Origin: Anticarsia gemmatalis
Lineage: Eukaryota; Arthropoda; Insecta; Lepidoptera; Erebidae
Direction: 5' to 3'
NCBI RefSeq assembly: GCF_050436995.1
Contig: NC_134766.1
Location: 6,510,001 to 6,574,000 of the forward strand
DNA: 64,000 bases
A program made the translations under genes and the position numbers. The notes beneath the pieces were generated by a model that was given only the letters and a program-made list of their open reading frames with translations, made no database searches and was not told where the DNA came from. Shown here piece by piece: positions 10,530 through 24,210 of the stretch; the stretch's first letter is position 1, and every line of letters begins with the position of its first letter.

Positions 10530-13500
10530 TGCAAAGTACATGACAATAAGTATATGAACTATTTAACATTTGCCAGCCCCAAGTTATTGGGGTCAACACC
10601 TAGTATAACAGGTACGACCAATTGCCAGACCGACTCACCTTTACAAGTGAACTAGTACCGTAACTAACAACTAAATCAGTTATTTGATCTTTGCCAACTT
10701 CTGCTTGCAATCACGTTATTACTTCTCTATACGGGTACTGCAAATTTTGTTCAAGGCAGGAAAGGGGCGGAAGATTTTCACGTAGTTCAATAATGATTTA
10801 TTTTTGGAGAAAGGCGTAACTTTATGATTACGTTTATCGAGAAATCGAACTTTAGACCAGGACTAGTATCGATAGTTTGACATTTAAAATGTACCGCAAA
10901 ATAGTTCCTATGGCACCCGCTAGAGGCGCGGATCAGATTTTCATACAAAAGTTTTATTGAATGTTTATTGTTAAGCGTTTTAAGAATAAGGTTATTCGTT
11001 TGAGAAAATTCCTATATTCTCTTCTCGTAAAAGCATGTTGCGCTATGACATAATCATGCCAAACTTTACTCTCCTTCAATAATAACCTATCATTATAGTG
11101 ATCATAACAGTTGTTTATGTTCAACATTAGTAAAGTTCATCACAGCACTCTATAATTCTATTATTCAATAACAACGGAAGCTGTAACTGAAGCACCAGGA
11201 CCACAGAGCTTACGTGGCGTCACCATAAACTTTACGACTTCTGAGGAAACTCTAAACTGTGTTAACACTCCTATTGTGACTGAGTTCACCTACATTCAGA
11301 AATAAAACGAGACCAGCCTTTCAGTATAAACGAAGTTTCCAACAGTAACTCGTACGAACTTTATTAAACATATTTTCTACAAACAGCCATTTCTTGATTT
11401 CATTTTAAGATGTAATCAAATCAAAAACGGGACGCAAAGGAAAGCGGCCTGAACCCGATGACGTTTGAGTACAGCTGGCTTAATTACATCTCCTTGAATT
11501 TATAGCCACCTGGTAGCAACAGGGTGGAGAGAGGTTGTTCTTCACACGCCGAGTTTCCCCACAGGAAGCAATTACGCTCGCACACTGTACACGAGCACGC
11601 TTTGAGCTTTGAGTTCTTACAATTTCTGCCACCCTGGTACTTATGTTTCTTTTTATATGAAACTACTGCTAGCTTCAAGCTATGTTTGTTGGGGAATGAG
11701 TAGGGAAATGAGGGGTGTTCTTTTTGTGGTTGCTTTTCTACAGCCAAATAAATACCACTCATTTTTCCCTACCTTATTTCTGAAGAGTATACACGATTTT
11801 ACATGCTTTGGTATTGATTGGCAGAACATGGTTTTACGAATTAGAAGGAACTTGATCAAACTTATCATTTAATTCAACTTGTATGTGTTCAAACATTATA
11901 TTAAGAACAGGGTTCTCTAAACGTATATAGGCCACATATGCTTTCATACATCTCTGCCTGAATAGTGGTATAACTATTAAATTTTACAATTGTTGAATCC
12001 AACTTTATGGATTAAAAGTTAGATTAAACACACATATGTAGAGTGAACTGAGCTTCTTTGTCTTACATTTCATTCCACGATATTTTATAAACATAACTAC
12101 ATTTCCACTAATGTTTAATATTATATTTATCTCAAAAGACAAGCCTCCAAAATGCCTTGTTATGGAACGGTAACTACGTTATTTCCTTTCACTTAGATGA
12201 TCTCAGTAAAAAGGTCTGAAACGCTTTTTGTTTTAGCTAAAACATAATCACTTTAGAGAGAATACAACGAAAACGAATTTACTCGTTGGTGAGGGCATAA
12301 TAAAATTTTATGTAAGTGTCTATCCGAAATTCGGATAGGTAACTCCGGTTTTCCGCTTTTCGAACTTTTATCTGAGATGTTTTCGAGGAAATAATTTATT
12401 TTACAACGTAAGATACAGAAAAATTGTCAATTCGGCAAAAAGGTCGAATCAGAGGAATGGTACGAATTCGAACCACATTATGTATGTATACGTACGCGTC
12501 GAATCGAATACTCGTAGATAGTTTTTCGCTTATTTACTGTGGAAAAACAGTGTCGTCAGTGGGCAGGTCCCGAGGCAATTTGCTCGGAGCAGCAAGAAAA
12601 AGCTTCTATAAATAATAAACGAGGACTCACCTGAGTTCGCCCTACAACAACAGTGTGCAAACAGCCTATTTTTAATAATATCCCTGTTTCGCTACTCGAT
12701 CCTGTGCACTTCACAACCTAGTTTTCATATACTAACTGTAACACTTGAACTGTCACTTGATTACTGGAAATTTAGAGAAAAAAGAACGTATTTTTGTGTG
12801 AGGTTATTGTTTTAATTTGGTGTTCGTTTTGAATTCGATTGTTCGTCTGAGATGATCAAAGCCCCGGCCCGTGTAGTGAGGCCGAGCTCTCGCGGCCGAC
12901 TGAAGCACGATCGGGCAAGCTCCCCTATTCCCGGTGGTTTTCTTTCAGCACTGGGTTGCTTACGCAGTGAAACGTTTTCCCGATCGCTTTAATGGAATTA
13001 CATTGTAATTTTTGCTGTGTCTGTCGATGATCAAGCCAATTGTTGCGTTAGATAGCGAAATTTACTAAATTGTCGTCTCAATAAAACGACTTGTTGTACT
13101 CTACGTGGGTGTGGACATTATTTGTATTAGTACACTTATGATAACATTTAATTTTATATAGTTTAAGTAAAGGAAGCATCATATTTATAGACTGGTATTA
13201 GTCACATCGACGTAACGGCACTCAAAACTTTAAAACTAAAATCTATCGGAAAAATCTCAATCTTATTTTTACAAACATCATACTTGATCATACTAATGAA
13301 GCAAACCTGCCACTTAAATCCACGGAAAAACTTTTCATCGGTCTAAAATTTTACCCTCAATGCGGGGAAATTTTCCCGCCTTAGCCTAGTGACCCCGAAT
13401 CCTTTGTGCGATCCACAAACTGCGAGCATGCCTTCAATGCTCTATTGTTTTCTGTTGCTATCGCTCGCATGCTGCGTCACATACATCCGTCTCGCTCGCA

Positions 13501-14279
13501 CCTCACAACTTGTTAAACAAATGAAGTGTAATAACCCGCTCTATATGACCAGTACATTATATACTACGGCCACTGATGTAGAAATTAATTTCTTAGGCGG
13601 TTATACTGTGTTTGCCTGAACGAAATCTCAGGCCTTTTTACATTTGGAATATTTTTTAAGGAAGGTTTTTGGTAGTTATGTTTTCCTTTTGTTTACATTT
13701 TAAATCGTAAACAGTGGAACTTAAAGTCAAGGAAAAGTGAAGGAAAGAATCGTGGTCAGAGCAGTCATTGAGAGATATTAATGATATTATTGGTCTCTTT
13801 GCCGGGGAGGGTATTTAAAAAATCTTGGTTACAGTAAATCCCAGACGCTAAATTAACAATTTTTGCTCGAAAGAAATAAAAAAACTACGTATTATACGAC
13901 TTTCAGTTTTTTTTTATTATTTTTAACTATGAACAGCTGCTTAAAAGAAGCTACCCAATCTGCCTTACCAAATCATATCAAATCGCTAACGTTACAAACT
14001 GAGTTTTAATAACTACAGTTAACTTGATGACCTATAGTAGTATAATGTTGTCAAAAGTGCCCTAAATATACGATATAAAAACAATACTTGATTGTGCCCC
14101 AATGCGGCCCCAAGCCACAGGTTTGATTGGTACAGAACTAATATTGGGGAAGGCAAAGCCTACGGATAGTTTGCTGGCTGCAGTTTTTGTGCCAGTGATT
14201 GATGAGCTTTGTACAACCTCTGATGCGGCTTAACGATTACTGTTTGATGACAACTGAGACCGAATCCCACAATCCTACT
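10530..14279. other. gene-poor stretch
   Basis: No supported gene. A GC-rich block (12.86-12.96 kb) is listed separately. A short palindrome, 'ctatccgaaattcggatag', is at 12320-12338. The 76-codon frame at 13389-13619 and the opposed frames at 11.5-11.9 kb match nothing I know. Confidence 0.4.
12855..12965. promoter_or_regulatory. GC-rich block, possible promoter
   Basis: A sharp local rise in GC and CpG ('ccccggcccg', 'ctctcgcggccgactg', 'cccggtgg') stands out from AT-rich surroundings and carries no repeat signature. Such blocks in insect genomes often mark promoters or 5' UTR exons. I see no coding start that leads anywhere, so the call is inference. Confidence 0.25.
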
Positions 14280-14484
14280 TCCTACTCATATTATAAATGC
14301 GAAAGTTTGTGAGTATGTATGAATGTTTGTTACTCTTTCATGCAAATACTACTGAATCGATTACGATGAAATTTGGTATGTAGATAGCTGAAGACTCAGA
14401 TAGGCTTTTTATCCGGTGTTCCCGAGGGATCGGGATTTACACGGGAAGGGTTTCCACGCAGAAGAAGTCGCGGGCGGCCTCTAG
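14280..14484 (+). mobile_element. non-autonomous Helitron-like element, second family
   Basis: Begins TCCTACTCATATTATAAATG, continues 'cgaaagtttgtgagtatg', and ends 'gtcgcgggcggcctCTAG' followed by T. TC and CTAG ends with no inverted repeats suggest a Helitron. The start block is also present, reversed and truncated, at 24.69-24.83 kb. Confidence 0.65.
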
Positions 14485-14497
14485 TTATACATAAATA

Positions 14498-14672
14498 CTA
14501 GCTGACCCGGCAGACGTTTTTTTGCTACATATAAAAAATGGTGTATGAAAAATATATGTCGGCCAATTCTCAGACGTACTCAATATGCTCTCAAAATTTC
14601 ATGAGAATCGGTCAAGGCATTTCGGAGGTGTACGGTAACTAACAATATGATATGGAAATTTTATATATAAGA
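14498..14672 (-). repeat. dispersed repeat, 'ctagctgacccggcagacg' family
   Basis: On the plus strand it starts 'ctagctgacccggcagacg' and runs to the AT-rich end 'ttttatatataagat'. These ends are a common insect dispersed repeat. It follows the preceding element by only 13 bp. The orientation is set by analogy with CTAG 3' ends. Confidence 0.55.
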
Positions 14673-16049
14673 TACTTACTTGTTAGCTTCAAAGTACCTA
14701 GACTTACTGTTTCATACCGTATTTCGGCAATTCAGGGGTTTATTTTTTCAAGAATAGCTTTAGTTTGAGCTGGAGTGTTCAATCATCTTGATGTTCAATT
14801 TCAGCTTAAAAAATAGCGCCGCAATTTTAATTTATTATTATTTGATGTAACATTGATTCCTCTCTGTAAAAAACACCATGCCGTAGCAGATAAATGTATT
14901 AAACTGTGGATAACGACGTAAGTAAGTAAATGTTGGAATTAAAGCCAAACTATAACTAGCTATCATGATACAGCCAAATATAATATTTAATAGCAAACAC
15001 GTGTATTGGCTGTGAAAACCGATTCAATACCCAAGAGGACCACGAATCTAACTCTAATAACATTGCTTCTACGAATTTAATAATATACCACCGAGTCATC
15101 TGTCTTGTTACATTATTTACAATGTTTCCAAAAATAAAATTACACAAGAAACTCACAAAAGAATACCTTAACAACACTTAACATTCGAATAAAGTACCCA
15201 TCTACCGATCTTCAAACATTCAAGATGAAGGAAGGCGTAAAAATTAATTTGATCCAATTACGTTTGTTCAGTTCACCTGGCAAATTTAAATTAGGCTATA
15301 CAAAAGTTAATAAACTCAAAACTTACTTCGCAAACGAGAATATTGACAATGCCGCCATTACAATGTTCCAATTTCGAAAATCGAACGTCTATTTAAAAGT
15401 ACGTTCTCAGTGCGCAATACAAATGAAAAATGTTTTTCTTTTTCATTGCGACTGTATTGAGAACGAACTTGTTTATGATTGAAGGAAATTGAAAAAGATT
15501 AACTACGGCCGTATACTGAATGGAACCTTGTAACTTTTAAAAGTCTTACCTTTTTGATCGGAGTCTACGTTTCAACAGTTTTTGCTGCTGGATATTTAAA
15601 TTCCAGTTGAAAAAAATGCAGTGCAGATTCTTGGTAACAGATTAAGTAGAGCTAGTTTATTGATTTAGTGGATACTATTAGTGTTACTTTGTGAGACGGG
15701 ATGCAAGTTCTCGTTTTAAGTACTGACTTTCCAGTGCAGTTTTTGTTAAATATTACGTTGAAGTAAGACACCCTTGTTAGATTAATAGTTGTGCCATTTG
15801 CAGGAAGTGGCATCGGTGGCTTCCTATGCGAATAAATATTTGTAGTTCCTTTAATTGTAAATGGAATTGGATTAACTATAATACATCTGTAATTCAAACC
15901 CTGTACAGTTTCATAGGACACAACATTTATAGAGCGAAACAGTACTAAAAGAAAAACAATTTTACTTTATAAAGACACAAATTAGTGAGGAGACCTTCGC
16001 TTAGCAGTGAGACACCCAAACGGAAATAGAAAAAAAAAGATACACTACT
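14673..16049. other. intergenic DNA with one imperfect hairpin
   Basis: At 15403-15471 the arms 'cgttctca...aatgaaaaa' and 'tttttcatt...tgagaacg' can pair around a small loop, with an internal mismatch bulge. Nothing else is recognised. Confidence 0.35.
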
Positions 16050-16171
16050 GTCCCCCGGCTACTAAGGTAAATTTTGCGGTAGTTTATCTATTCAATAGCG
16101 TTTAAGCTCATATAAACATTACAGTTATAACAGATAAACTACTAAATGCTGAAGTGCCTCAGAAACCGGGC
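16050..16171. mobile_element. palindromic MITE, 'ggtagtttatctattcaatagcg' family
   Basis: Left and right halves are inverted versions of each other: 'cccccggct...gcggtagtttatc' against 'agataaactactaaatgc...agaaaccggg'. Two better copies are at 29.73 and 60.08 kb. It is non-coding. This copy is the most decayed of the three. Confidence 0.65.
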
Positions 16172-16546
16172 ATGAATGTGTTTCAAGTAAAATCCCTCCC
16201 TATAAGATGAGGATATTGTTATTGCCTATTTAAAGTTATACCTACACATCGAGAACATTTGCGTAGGCAGTTACTGTAACATAATAGACAGTTTGGTGTT
16301 TGACAATGACGTTTACGTGTCTTTGAATATCTTTGTTAGATAACGTACTCTACTCGTACGAGATAACTGTATGCTGAATCTGTTGGCATGATGAAAATTA
16401 CCTGTAGACACTTTGAGCTAATTAAAAGTGCTTCCGAAAAGTGTATTTTATTTTCTGATTGAATCAATATACAATAGTGACTCGGCTAAACATCTGTTAT
16501 CATCTATACTATATATATATATATATATAATATAATAATATTAATA

Positions 16547-16797
16547 TCTATACTAATATTATAAAGCTGAAGAGTTTGTTTGTTTGTTTGAACGCGCTAA
16601 TCTCAGGAACTACTGGTCCGATTTGAAAAATTCTTTCAGTGTTGGATAGTCCATTTATCGAGGAAGGCTATGAGCTATATATCATCACGCTACGACTAAT
16701 GGGAGTAGAGTAGCAATAAAAAATGTTACAAAAACGGGGAAAATTTTGACCCATTCTATCTTATGTGACGCAAGCGAAGTTGTGCGGGTCAGCTAGT
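16547..16797 (+). mobile_element. non-autonomous Helitron (Lep1-like)
   Basis: Starts TC-TATACTAATATTATAAAG and ends GGGTCAGCTAG, with the internal 'gaacgcgctaatctcagg' block. Just upstream (16503-16532) the partial copy 'catctatactatat' runs into an (AT)n tract, as if a second 5' end had been duplicated and expanded. Confidence 0.8.
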
Positions 16798-17897
16798 TTT
16801 TTATAAAATCTTATGACAGTATTTAAGCTAGAGATAAAGATCTTTAGAACTCTTTTTTTTATAAAAACAGACCGGTTGGGATATCGTTATATTAGAATGA
16901 AGTAGATCTATGTTACTCTCCAGATTTTTTGGACAGCAATTAAAATTATATCTATCCAATCATGAAAATCCGAACACGAACTACAAAATAATAATGTGGA
17001 ATCTTATAATTAATCAATTTAACTAAATATCGGTAACCATTATGAAACGGTGAGCTAAAACTATCAAGTAGGTACTCGTTAAATTGCGTTGAAATAAGAT
17101 CAGTCACGATTTCCAGCGGTCTTAAAGTTTTCCCTTGCCTAAGTCACAGAAACCCTCAATTAAGATAATTTATTATTAAAATTTCCCGCCACTGAAACAT
17201 GCCGTCATTTTGACAGCTATGAAAGAACTAGTTGCGATAGATTTCAAGACGAAACAATAAATACGTTCTTGTTTTGAATTTTCGTGTAGAATTTCCGTAA
17301 CGGATGTGATGAAAGATGTTTTTAAAATACGTTTCCGAACTGAACACAGAAGTGTTTGGCGAAATATCGGTCATAAATAAAATGGAACACGCGATTATTT
17401 TGTTATTGTGAAACCTGAACGGAATGAGCCAGCCGCTACAAGTTTGGCCCTTGAATCACTTTTACCTTTGATAATAATTACAATTACTCTATTTATAAAA
17501 GAACCTATCTAAAGTTTGAATATAGGTTATACATACAAAACTTTAGGATAACAAAAGTTCTAAATCTTTCATCCCATAAAATATCCTTAATTCATTTTTG
17601 TGCCCAAGCTGTTTTCATAAATCTATTCGACTTGACCATAAGCGACCTTAATCAAAATAAAACCCCTCTTAATTATTTTATTTCGAAACAAACTAATAAA
17701 TTACTTCCCAAAGATAAAATAATAATGTCACCAACAAAATTTATATCCAAACTCTTAATTAAATATGAATTTAACAGGTGTCGCCATTGGAAATCGATAC
17801 CGAGTTAATTTAAACTCGAACGGCACGGAGATGAAACGAAAAATTATCTTGTTGAAGGATTAAAATGTCGCAATACATATACAACCACATAGTAAAA
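16798..17897. other. intergenic DNA, nothing recognised
   Basis: No gene or known repeat seen. Confidence 0.4.
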
Positions 17898-18146
17898 AGC
17901 GGCCAAGCGCGCGTCGGATTCGGCCATGAACGGTTCTGTATAAAAATAATACGAAAAAAATATCTTTATGGTATAGGGACGCCCCATATTATGTTTGTTT
18001 TTATTTTTCCTATTTGTTGTTAAAGCGAACTTGTGAAAATTTCAGCTTTGTAGCTATTACGGTGTATGAGATATAGCCTTGTCACAGACGGACAGACAGC
18101 GGAGAGTGAGTAATAGGGAACCATTTTTACCCTTTAGACATAATGA
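17898..18146 (+). repeat. dispersed repeat, 'aagcgcgcgtcggattcgg' family
   Basis: Second copy of the 3.4-kb family, with matching blocks 'gtcggattcggccatgaa', 'cggttctgta', 'gagatatagcc' and 'gacagacagcgga', ending 'accctttagacataatg'. Diverged, non-coding. Confidence 0.6.
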
Positions 18147-19450
18147 CGTGTCGGGTCACGCGCACAAATACGTGATATTCCATACCTTCACTAGTAAAAG
18201 GACATAAGATTATATAATTACAGGCTGACATAAGCCTTTTTGTAATTTAAAACCTAGATGCCAGCTAAAGAAAAACGCTGTCAATAGAACAAAAGCAAAG
18301 ATAAAGGGAATCTAAAAGCACTTAAGTCTTTTTAGTACTGAAAAGACGACTTGCTTTTTAGCAGTCTTTAAACGCAAACATAATGCCTTTAAAGGAAATT
18401 AACTCGAAAACCGTTTCCCGCGTTTGATTTACTCGTACCTTTAAGATTATTATTTGAATTTGTAAATTGAAAGATTGATATTGAGAATGGAAATATGTAC
18501 GATACCCGGTACAGGAAGTTCGTGTTGATAACTCTAACTGTAAGTAAGAATAATATAGCCAAGGTGGAACTTTAGTAAAGTAGTTTGAAAGAAGTAAAGG
18601 TTTTTTAAATTTGACTTAAAACTTAACAAATTGTTTTACGAAACTAATATGTTAAGTATTGTTTAAATCTATCGAGTTATAAGGTTAAATTTAAAACACT
18701 AAAAACCTCGCAAACATTAGCTAAAAAATAAACAATTATGTACCTGCTAGCTATGTAAAATGATAACGTTAGTTTAAAATTAACTATTTAAAAACTGACA
18801 TAATATATGAATAAAGCTCCTAATCTCCACCTCATTTAGTCTATACTCCTACCTACCTCTATATTGTCTTTGAAACTATTTCATCAAGGAGGTGTTCAAT
18901 AAAGTTGAGCTGTAAAGAGAAGCGACGTATTTTATGAATATTGAAGACTAAATCAAGTCGATGAGGCTTTGTCTCATCTGCGCTCGTATAAATCTAGGAT
19001 TTCACTTTAGATAATGATTTAAGAGTATTTATTTAGGTAATTAAGTTTAGAAAATACAGGGTCTGTTTTATAAAAGACACTTTAAGTCATTGGTGGGGGC
19101 ACATACCCGTTACCCAATTATCGACACAACTGTAATATCTTTACTGAGGGCCAAAATTACTTCAAAATTTAACTTTCTTTTGTTTATTTAATCGAAATAA
19201 ATTATTCTATTCTTCTTCTCAATTACCACTGTATCAAATAATCAACTTACAACAATGAAACTGATAGCAGTTTTACTCTCTACTATAATTGTAATTGTCT
19301 ATAAGTATTTCGTAAAATACTTTGTGACAACTTATCCAAAACCATTGAAGAAATCCATTAAGTAATTCGTTACGCATGAACCTACCAAAAACAACTAAAC
19401 AACCATCTTTTAAAGAATGAAAGAACGCATATATCTTCTACTGCACAAAG
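18147..19450. other. intergenic DNA, nothing recognised
   Basis: AT-rich with no supported feature. Confidence 0.4.
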
Positions 19451-20412
19451 TTACATCTTCAAAAAAATCTTTATACTATACTACAAAAACATTTTCAATA
19501 TTGGAGCTCTGGTTTAAATGGCGCTAGTATTAGCAGACATGAGGTCTTGGAGTCCATATTGCAATTCTTACGGTTTCTTATGATTTAAACGGTACATCGG
19601 ACCGTACAGCTTACACTTCATACAAACTTTAATCCCCTATTTTGTCCTCTTTTGGGTAGAATTGATCAAAATGCTTTCTTAGCGGATGCCTAAGTCGTAA
19701 CATCTGCCTGCATGACAAATTTCAGCCCAATCCGACCAGTAGTTTGGGCTGTGCGGCAGTCACCTTTGAGTTATACATATTTAAGTTTTCAATATTCAAG
19801 CTCTTGTTTGCTAAAGGCTGTTACGTCTTCCAAAATATTCTTCTATGGTCTAAGAAAAACATTTTCAATATTCAAGCAGTGGTTTGTTAAATTTCGCTAG
19901 TATTAGCAGACATGAGGTCTTGGAGTCCATATTGAAATTCTTACAGTTCACCGCATCTGCCGCACGATGTATGATTTGAACGGTACTTTGTAACGTAAAA
20001 CTTACACTTCATACAAACTTTCATGCCCTATTTAACCCCTTGGGGGTAGAATTTATCAAAATCCTTTCTTAGAAGATGCCTTAGTCGTAACATCTACCTG
20101 CATGCCAAATTTCAGCCCAATCCGTCCAGTGGTTTGAGCTGTGCGTTGATAGATCACTATGTCAGTCAGTCACTCACCGTTAAGTTATACATATTTAGGT
20201 TTTCAATATTCAAGCAGTGGTTTGTTCAGAGCGCTACACCTTCCAAAATATTCTTCTATATTCTAAGAAGAACATTTTCAATATTGAAGCAGTGGTTTGT
20301 TAAAGAGCGCTAGTATTAGCAGACATGAGGTCTTGGAGTCCATATTGCAATTCTTACAGTTCACCGCATCTGCCGCACGATGTATGATTTAAACGGTACT
20401 TCGGAACGTTCT
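19451..20412 (+). repeat. tandem repeat, two full units plus flanking partial units
   Basis: Unit 1 (19491-19860, 370 bp) and unit 2 (19861-20273, 413 bp) each begin 'attttcaatatt' and share 'cgctagtattagcagacatg', 'aggtcttggagtccatatt', 'taagtcgtaacatct' or its variant, 'cagcccaatccg' and 'agttatacatattta'. A third unit (20274-20412) stops in the 'aacggtacttcgg' block. The tail of an earlier unit precedes the array at 19451-19490. Unit 2 is longer because it keeps a 'gatagatcactatgtcagtc' insert. Non-coding. Confidence 0.85.
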
Positions 20413-23400
20413 TAATGTTGAATGAACTGAATTCAATGGAAGAAATTGTATTAAGTGGGCTATTTTACAGATAGCTCTTTTTTCCTTTATATCTGCTACA
20501 TTTGCACAAAAAATAAATTTATGTGTGGATGGATGAATGTGTTAAGTATTTTTAGCTTGTTCTTTTATTCGGTACAGTTACACTATGAATTAACTTTGTG
20601 TCCTCTAGAAATGAAAAAGTGGTATGTGGAACCACTATTCCTAGTGTGGGTTAATAACTTCACGAATGGTTCTATAACTCATAGACATGATTAACTTCGT
20701 GTGGGTTAGTAACTTCAGGAATGGGTTTAAAACTCTCAGACATGTCACAGGCATGGTTAACAAACCTGGCCTCAACTTGCGTGGGAGAAAATAAGCTTAA
20801 ACCACTCTGTTATAAAATAACTACGTTATTACGTACCTTTTCTACTGGAAATCCTCACCGAACACGTAAAAACTAGCCATAATATTCTATGCCATACGTA
20901 TGAAACCTTCACAAAAACATTTACCATTTCTACCTGACTTATGCTGACTGACACGGCATAATATGCAAAACGCGAGATACCTCAAAAAGTCGGAACTGGC
21001 CCGACGGACACACGTAGAGCCTAGTGTGAGTTTTTTGCTAGAATTCACTTTACAATTTCATTTAAACCAAGATTCGCGAATTGTTTACCACTTTAAACAA
21101 AGGTATACATTAATATTTTTTACAGACATACACATTAGAAGTTAAACCATTGAGTTACCTGCTTCAATTTGTATTTAGGTTATATAAAATACTAATTAAA
21201 AGTGTTAAATTCTCAAAACCTCCAGTCGCAGACAACATCCATAATTCAAAATCAATTGCAATCAATTTAACTACAGTCTAGTACGACATAATTTTTTTCA
21301 CTTAATATCCAATTAGTTTATTCATGGCATTCCAAAATCAAAACTACGTTTAGCAAAGCGTTTTCCCTGCTTCGCATTCCTCCGATATCTGTAGTATGCA
21401 AATTTAAGACTGGCGTATAACCCAATGTTAGTAATACCAGTCAACCCACATCACTAAATCTAAGTGCACATAACATAATCACAAACGTTCACTAAGCAGA
21501 CGGCAAATAATCCCTAAAACTAATTTAATTACAAACCCTAAAGACACAACATTACGCAGTTAAAACTTCAGAATTAAGGGATGAACCGCACAGAATAACT
21601 ATTTCAATGTAAATTTATGCGGAACACCCTTTGTTCTGCGTATAGTTTCATTTTCATTAATTGTTAGTTGCGATTATGGTGCTCATAGCTCGATGCGATA
21701 GCCATAGAAAATTTAGACAACTTTGTGGATTCGCTTGTCGTGGGAAAGGTAAGCAACTTTTAGCGTGGTTGCTTTGTAAATAGCTGGTCAGTGGTATTTA
21801 AATCTTCTTATCTGCGTGTTTTTAAATGCATGCTAAAATTCAGTGTCTGTTGTCGCTGAAACAACTTTAAAGATTTACGACGTTAGGTTGATCATTTCGC
21901 AGAGGAAAAAATAAAATCATACCATACAAATACAATGCAAAAAACAGTGTGAATAGAAAATGAATCAAATATCAAATTTGAGTGTCTGCATAAAGAGGAA
22001 GCGATGGCAACCATTTTCCTAGAGCAACTTCTTGCACCGATTTAGCAAAGCGATAGATCAAATAACACTCTTACCCATAGTGAGTCTATACTATACTATA
22101 TTACTACAGCTGTTTACAAAATGTGCCATAAAAATAAAAGCCAAAAAGTTAGCAATAAACCTATCTATAAATTTTGAATTTTGTGTACAGTAGTAATTGG
22201 AGTGCAGATTTAAAATGTCATGTTAATGTGTTGCTTAAGTCCTACCTAGTCTGTATTCTGTAACTGTACCTTGTTATAAATAAATAAATAAATAAATTGT
22301 TGTTAGAATAAGGATATTCAATAAATCCGAAATACTGGAAAGAGAAATATTTGAAAACGCACACGGCCACCATTTTCTTCTTTAGTGCAGTACCCACTAC
22401 ATGTCTCAATATCCAATCAATGGCTGACCACGAAATGCCTGAGCACGTAAGATCAAGTCGGCTTCAATCTCATTCAATCATGGCTACATGCCGATGACAA
22501 ATTGATACGATCGCAATACCAAACCCATTACATCGTGTTGGGAACATTACGTATTGATTTATACTGTAGCCTTTGCTCTAGCTTTTGTTCTAGTACAAAG
22601 TCAATGTACTTAGCTATCTTATATTTATTTAATCAGTTATCACACCACATCACACTATTTGTTTGTGATAGACTCAAAATCTAAGGACAGGTTTGCATGC
22701 AGTTTTCACTAATATATAGAGAAAATCTAGAATAAATTTTATTGTATAGTTTGTTAAGAATAACCTGCTGTAATTCGGGCAAAACTAGAGAGTTCTCACG
22801 CTATCTTCAGTAACAATGACACTGAAATACTTATAGCATTGTACATACTACTGAAATTAAATACACAGCTTCGAAAGCCAAAAATCGTGGTTGTATTCTA
22901 CTTTTCATGAACAACTCTGCAGGACTATCCAAAAATTGACGCGCGTTGTCTTCTGAAAATTAGCATCTTTACAAATACGGCAGTTTTCTACAATATTGAA
23001 AATGATTACGTAAGCGAGACATTCAACGAAGCAGAACAATAATAAAGCTTACTATAAACTCACATAACATGTACGACAATTCATTAGCAAATGGCATCAC
23101 ATGAGATACGAGATCCGCTGTTTTTTATTTCATATTGTCTGCCTTTAATTCTTCAAGTTGGGATAAAAATAGGGTGCTTTTTACATACCGTCTGTCACAA
23201 CATATTATGAATAAATAAAAGTAGTAGTGCATTATCCAGGTACCTATTTATTATTTATTGCATTTTTTTTAGTTGTGCGAGTTAGTGACTGTTATCATTC
23301 ATCTCGAGGACTCTGAACTTTATATACTTAACCCTAACACAATTACCACGAATTATATTGGGAAAGAGGGCTTCAGGTACAAAAAAGTATTTCTACGTCA

Positions 23401-23844
23401 CTTTGTGTAAATGCCTCAAGCACTAGGAAAAAATCTAGATCTTAAATTGAATTATTTCTTTTTTATACACCTAATTCCAATTAGGTACCTATAATAATTG
23501 TTCTAGGAAATGCTACAAAATTTATTACATAAGACATATATAAGCAAAAACACACGTCAGTATTCCATAACTCTCGTCGTGCATAAATTAGTGGGAAAAT
23601 TTTCCGCCATGTTTAGATTTCTATTACAAGTTGTGGATGGATATATGATTTGTTGTGCACATTCTCGTATAATTTACGATACAAACGTGTAAACATGCTA
23701 ATGTTTAAGACGATAGCTTTATTTGTTTAGATTTATACATTTCAATAACACTTGAAGCCATAACCTTCAAATTGTAGACAGCTCACTATTATATGCACCA
23801 TGCATACTTACGTGCATTATTTTACTTTCGACTCATGAATACCT
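20413..23844. other. gene-poor stretch
   Basis: No supported gene. Near 22190-22297 a stretch ending in (TAAA)n resembles a retroposon tail but cannot be assigned. Otherwise nothing is seen. Confidence 0.4.
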
Positions 23845-23967
23845 ACATAAAATCACGCCTTTTCCCATAGGGATAGGCGCTTAGGCGGAGACCAGAGAAC
23901 GTCACTTGGTAGGTACGATCCTTAGGTATTCCCTCATTCACATCCATCCATACATTTTGTCACATAG
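23845..23967 (-). repeat. dispersed retroposon 3' fragment
   Basis: Minus-strand copy of the 'gatgtatggatgtgaatgag' family that is also found at 37.69 and 60.71 kb. On this strand the blocks are 'atggatggatgtgaatgag', 'gatcgtacctaccaagtg' and 'aggcgtgat'. Confidence 0.6.
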
Positions 23968-24157
23968 GACCACTGAATGTACTTTACATCTGACAAATAC
24001 TTACGATTATACATCCCCATGTCCTATTTAGTTCACACTTAGGGATCGATTTTTAATAAATTTTCTTTGATGTCAGTATTTTTAAAATCTGTTACAACAG
24101 TAGAATGTACGTTTACAGTTACTGTTATAGTGTTTAGTTTGGGCATATCAACTAAAA

Positions 24158-24210
24158 GGTGGGTCTACGACTCGAACTTCGAAATCAGGCTCCTTTAGCG
24201 TAGACCCACC
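24158..24210. repeat. short inverted repeat, possible small MITE
   Basis: 'ggtgggtctacg' at 24158-24169 is the exact reverse complement of 'cgtagacccacc' at 24199-24210, around a 29-bp loop. The outer flanks ('ctaaaa' and 'ctaag') nearly continue the pairing. Confidence 0.6.

Noticed and set aside
11484..11872. Opposed 62-92 codon frames near 11.5-11.9 kb
   Set aside because: No recognisable domain, no splice context and they overlap on both strands. A minus-strand TACCAGG here has a 14-base, not 15-base, gap to AGG and was not counted as a module.
12320..12338. 19-bp palindrome 'ctatccgaaattcggatag'
   Set aside because: An isolated palindrome of this size in AT-rich DNA has no supporting context.
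13389..13619. 76-codon frame with a hydrophobic N-terminus
   Set aside because: The ORF begins at a non-ATG codon and has no recognisable family.
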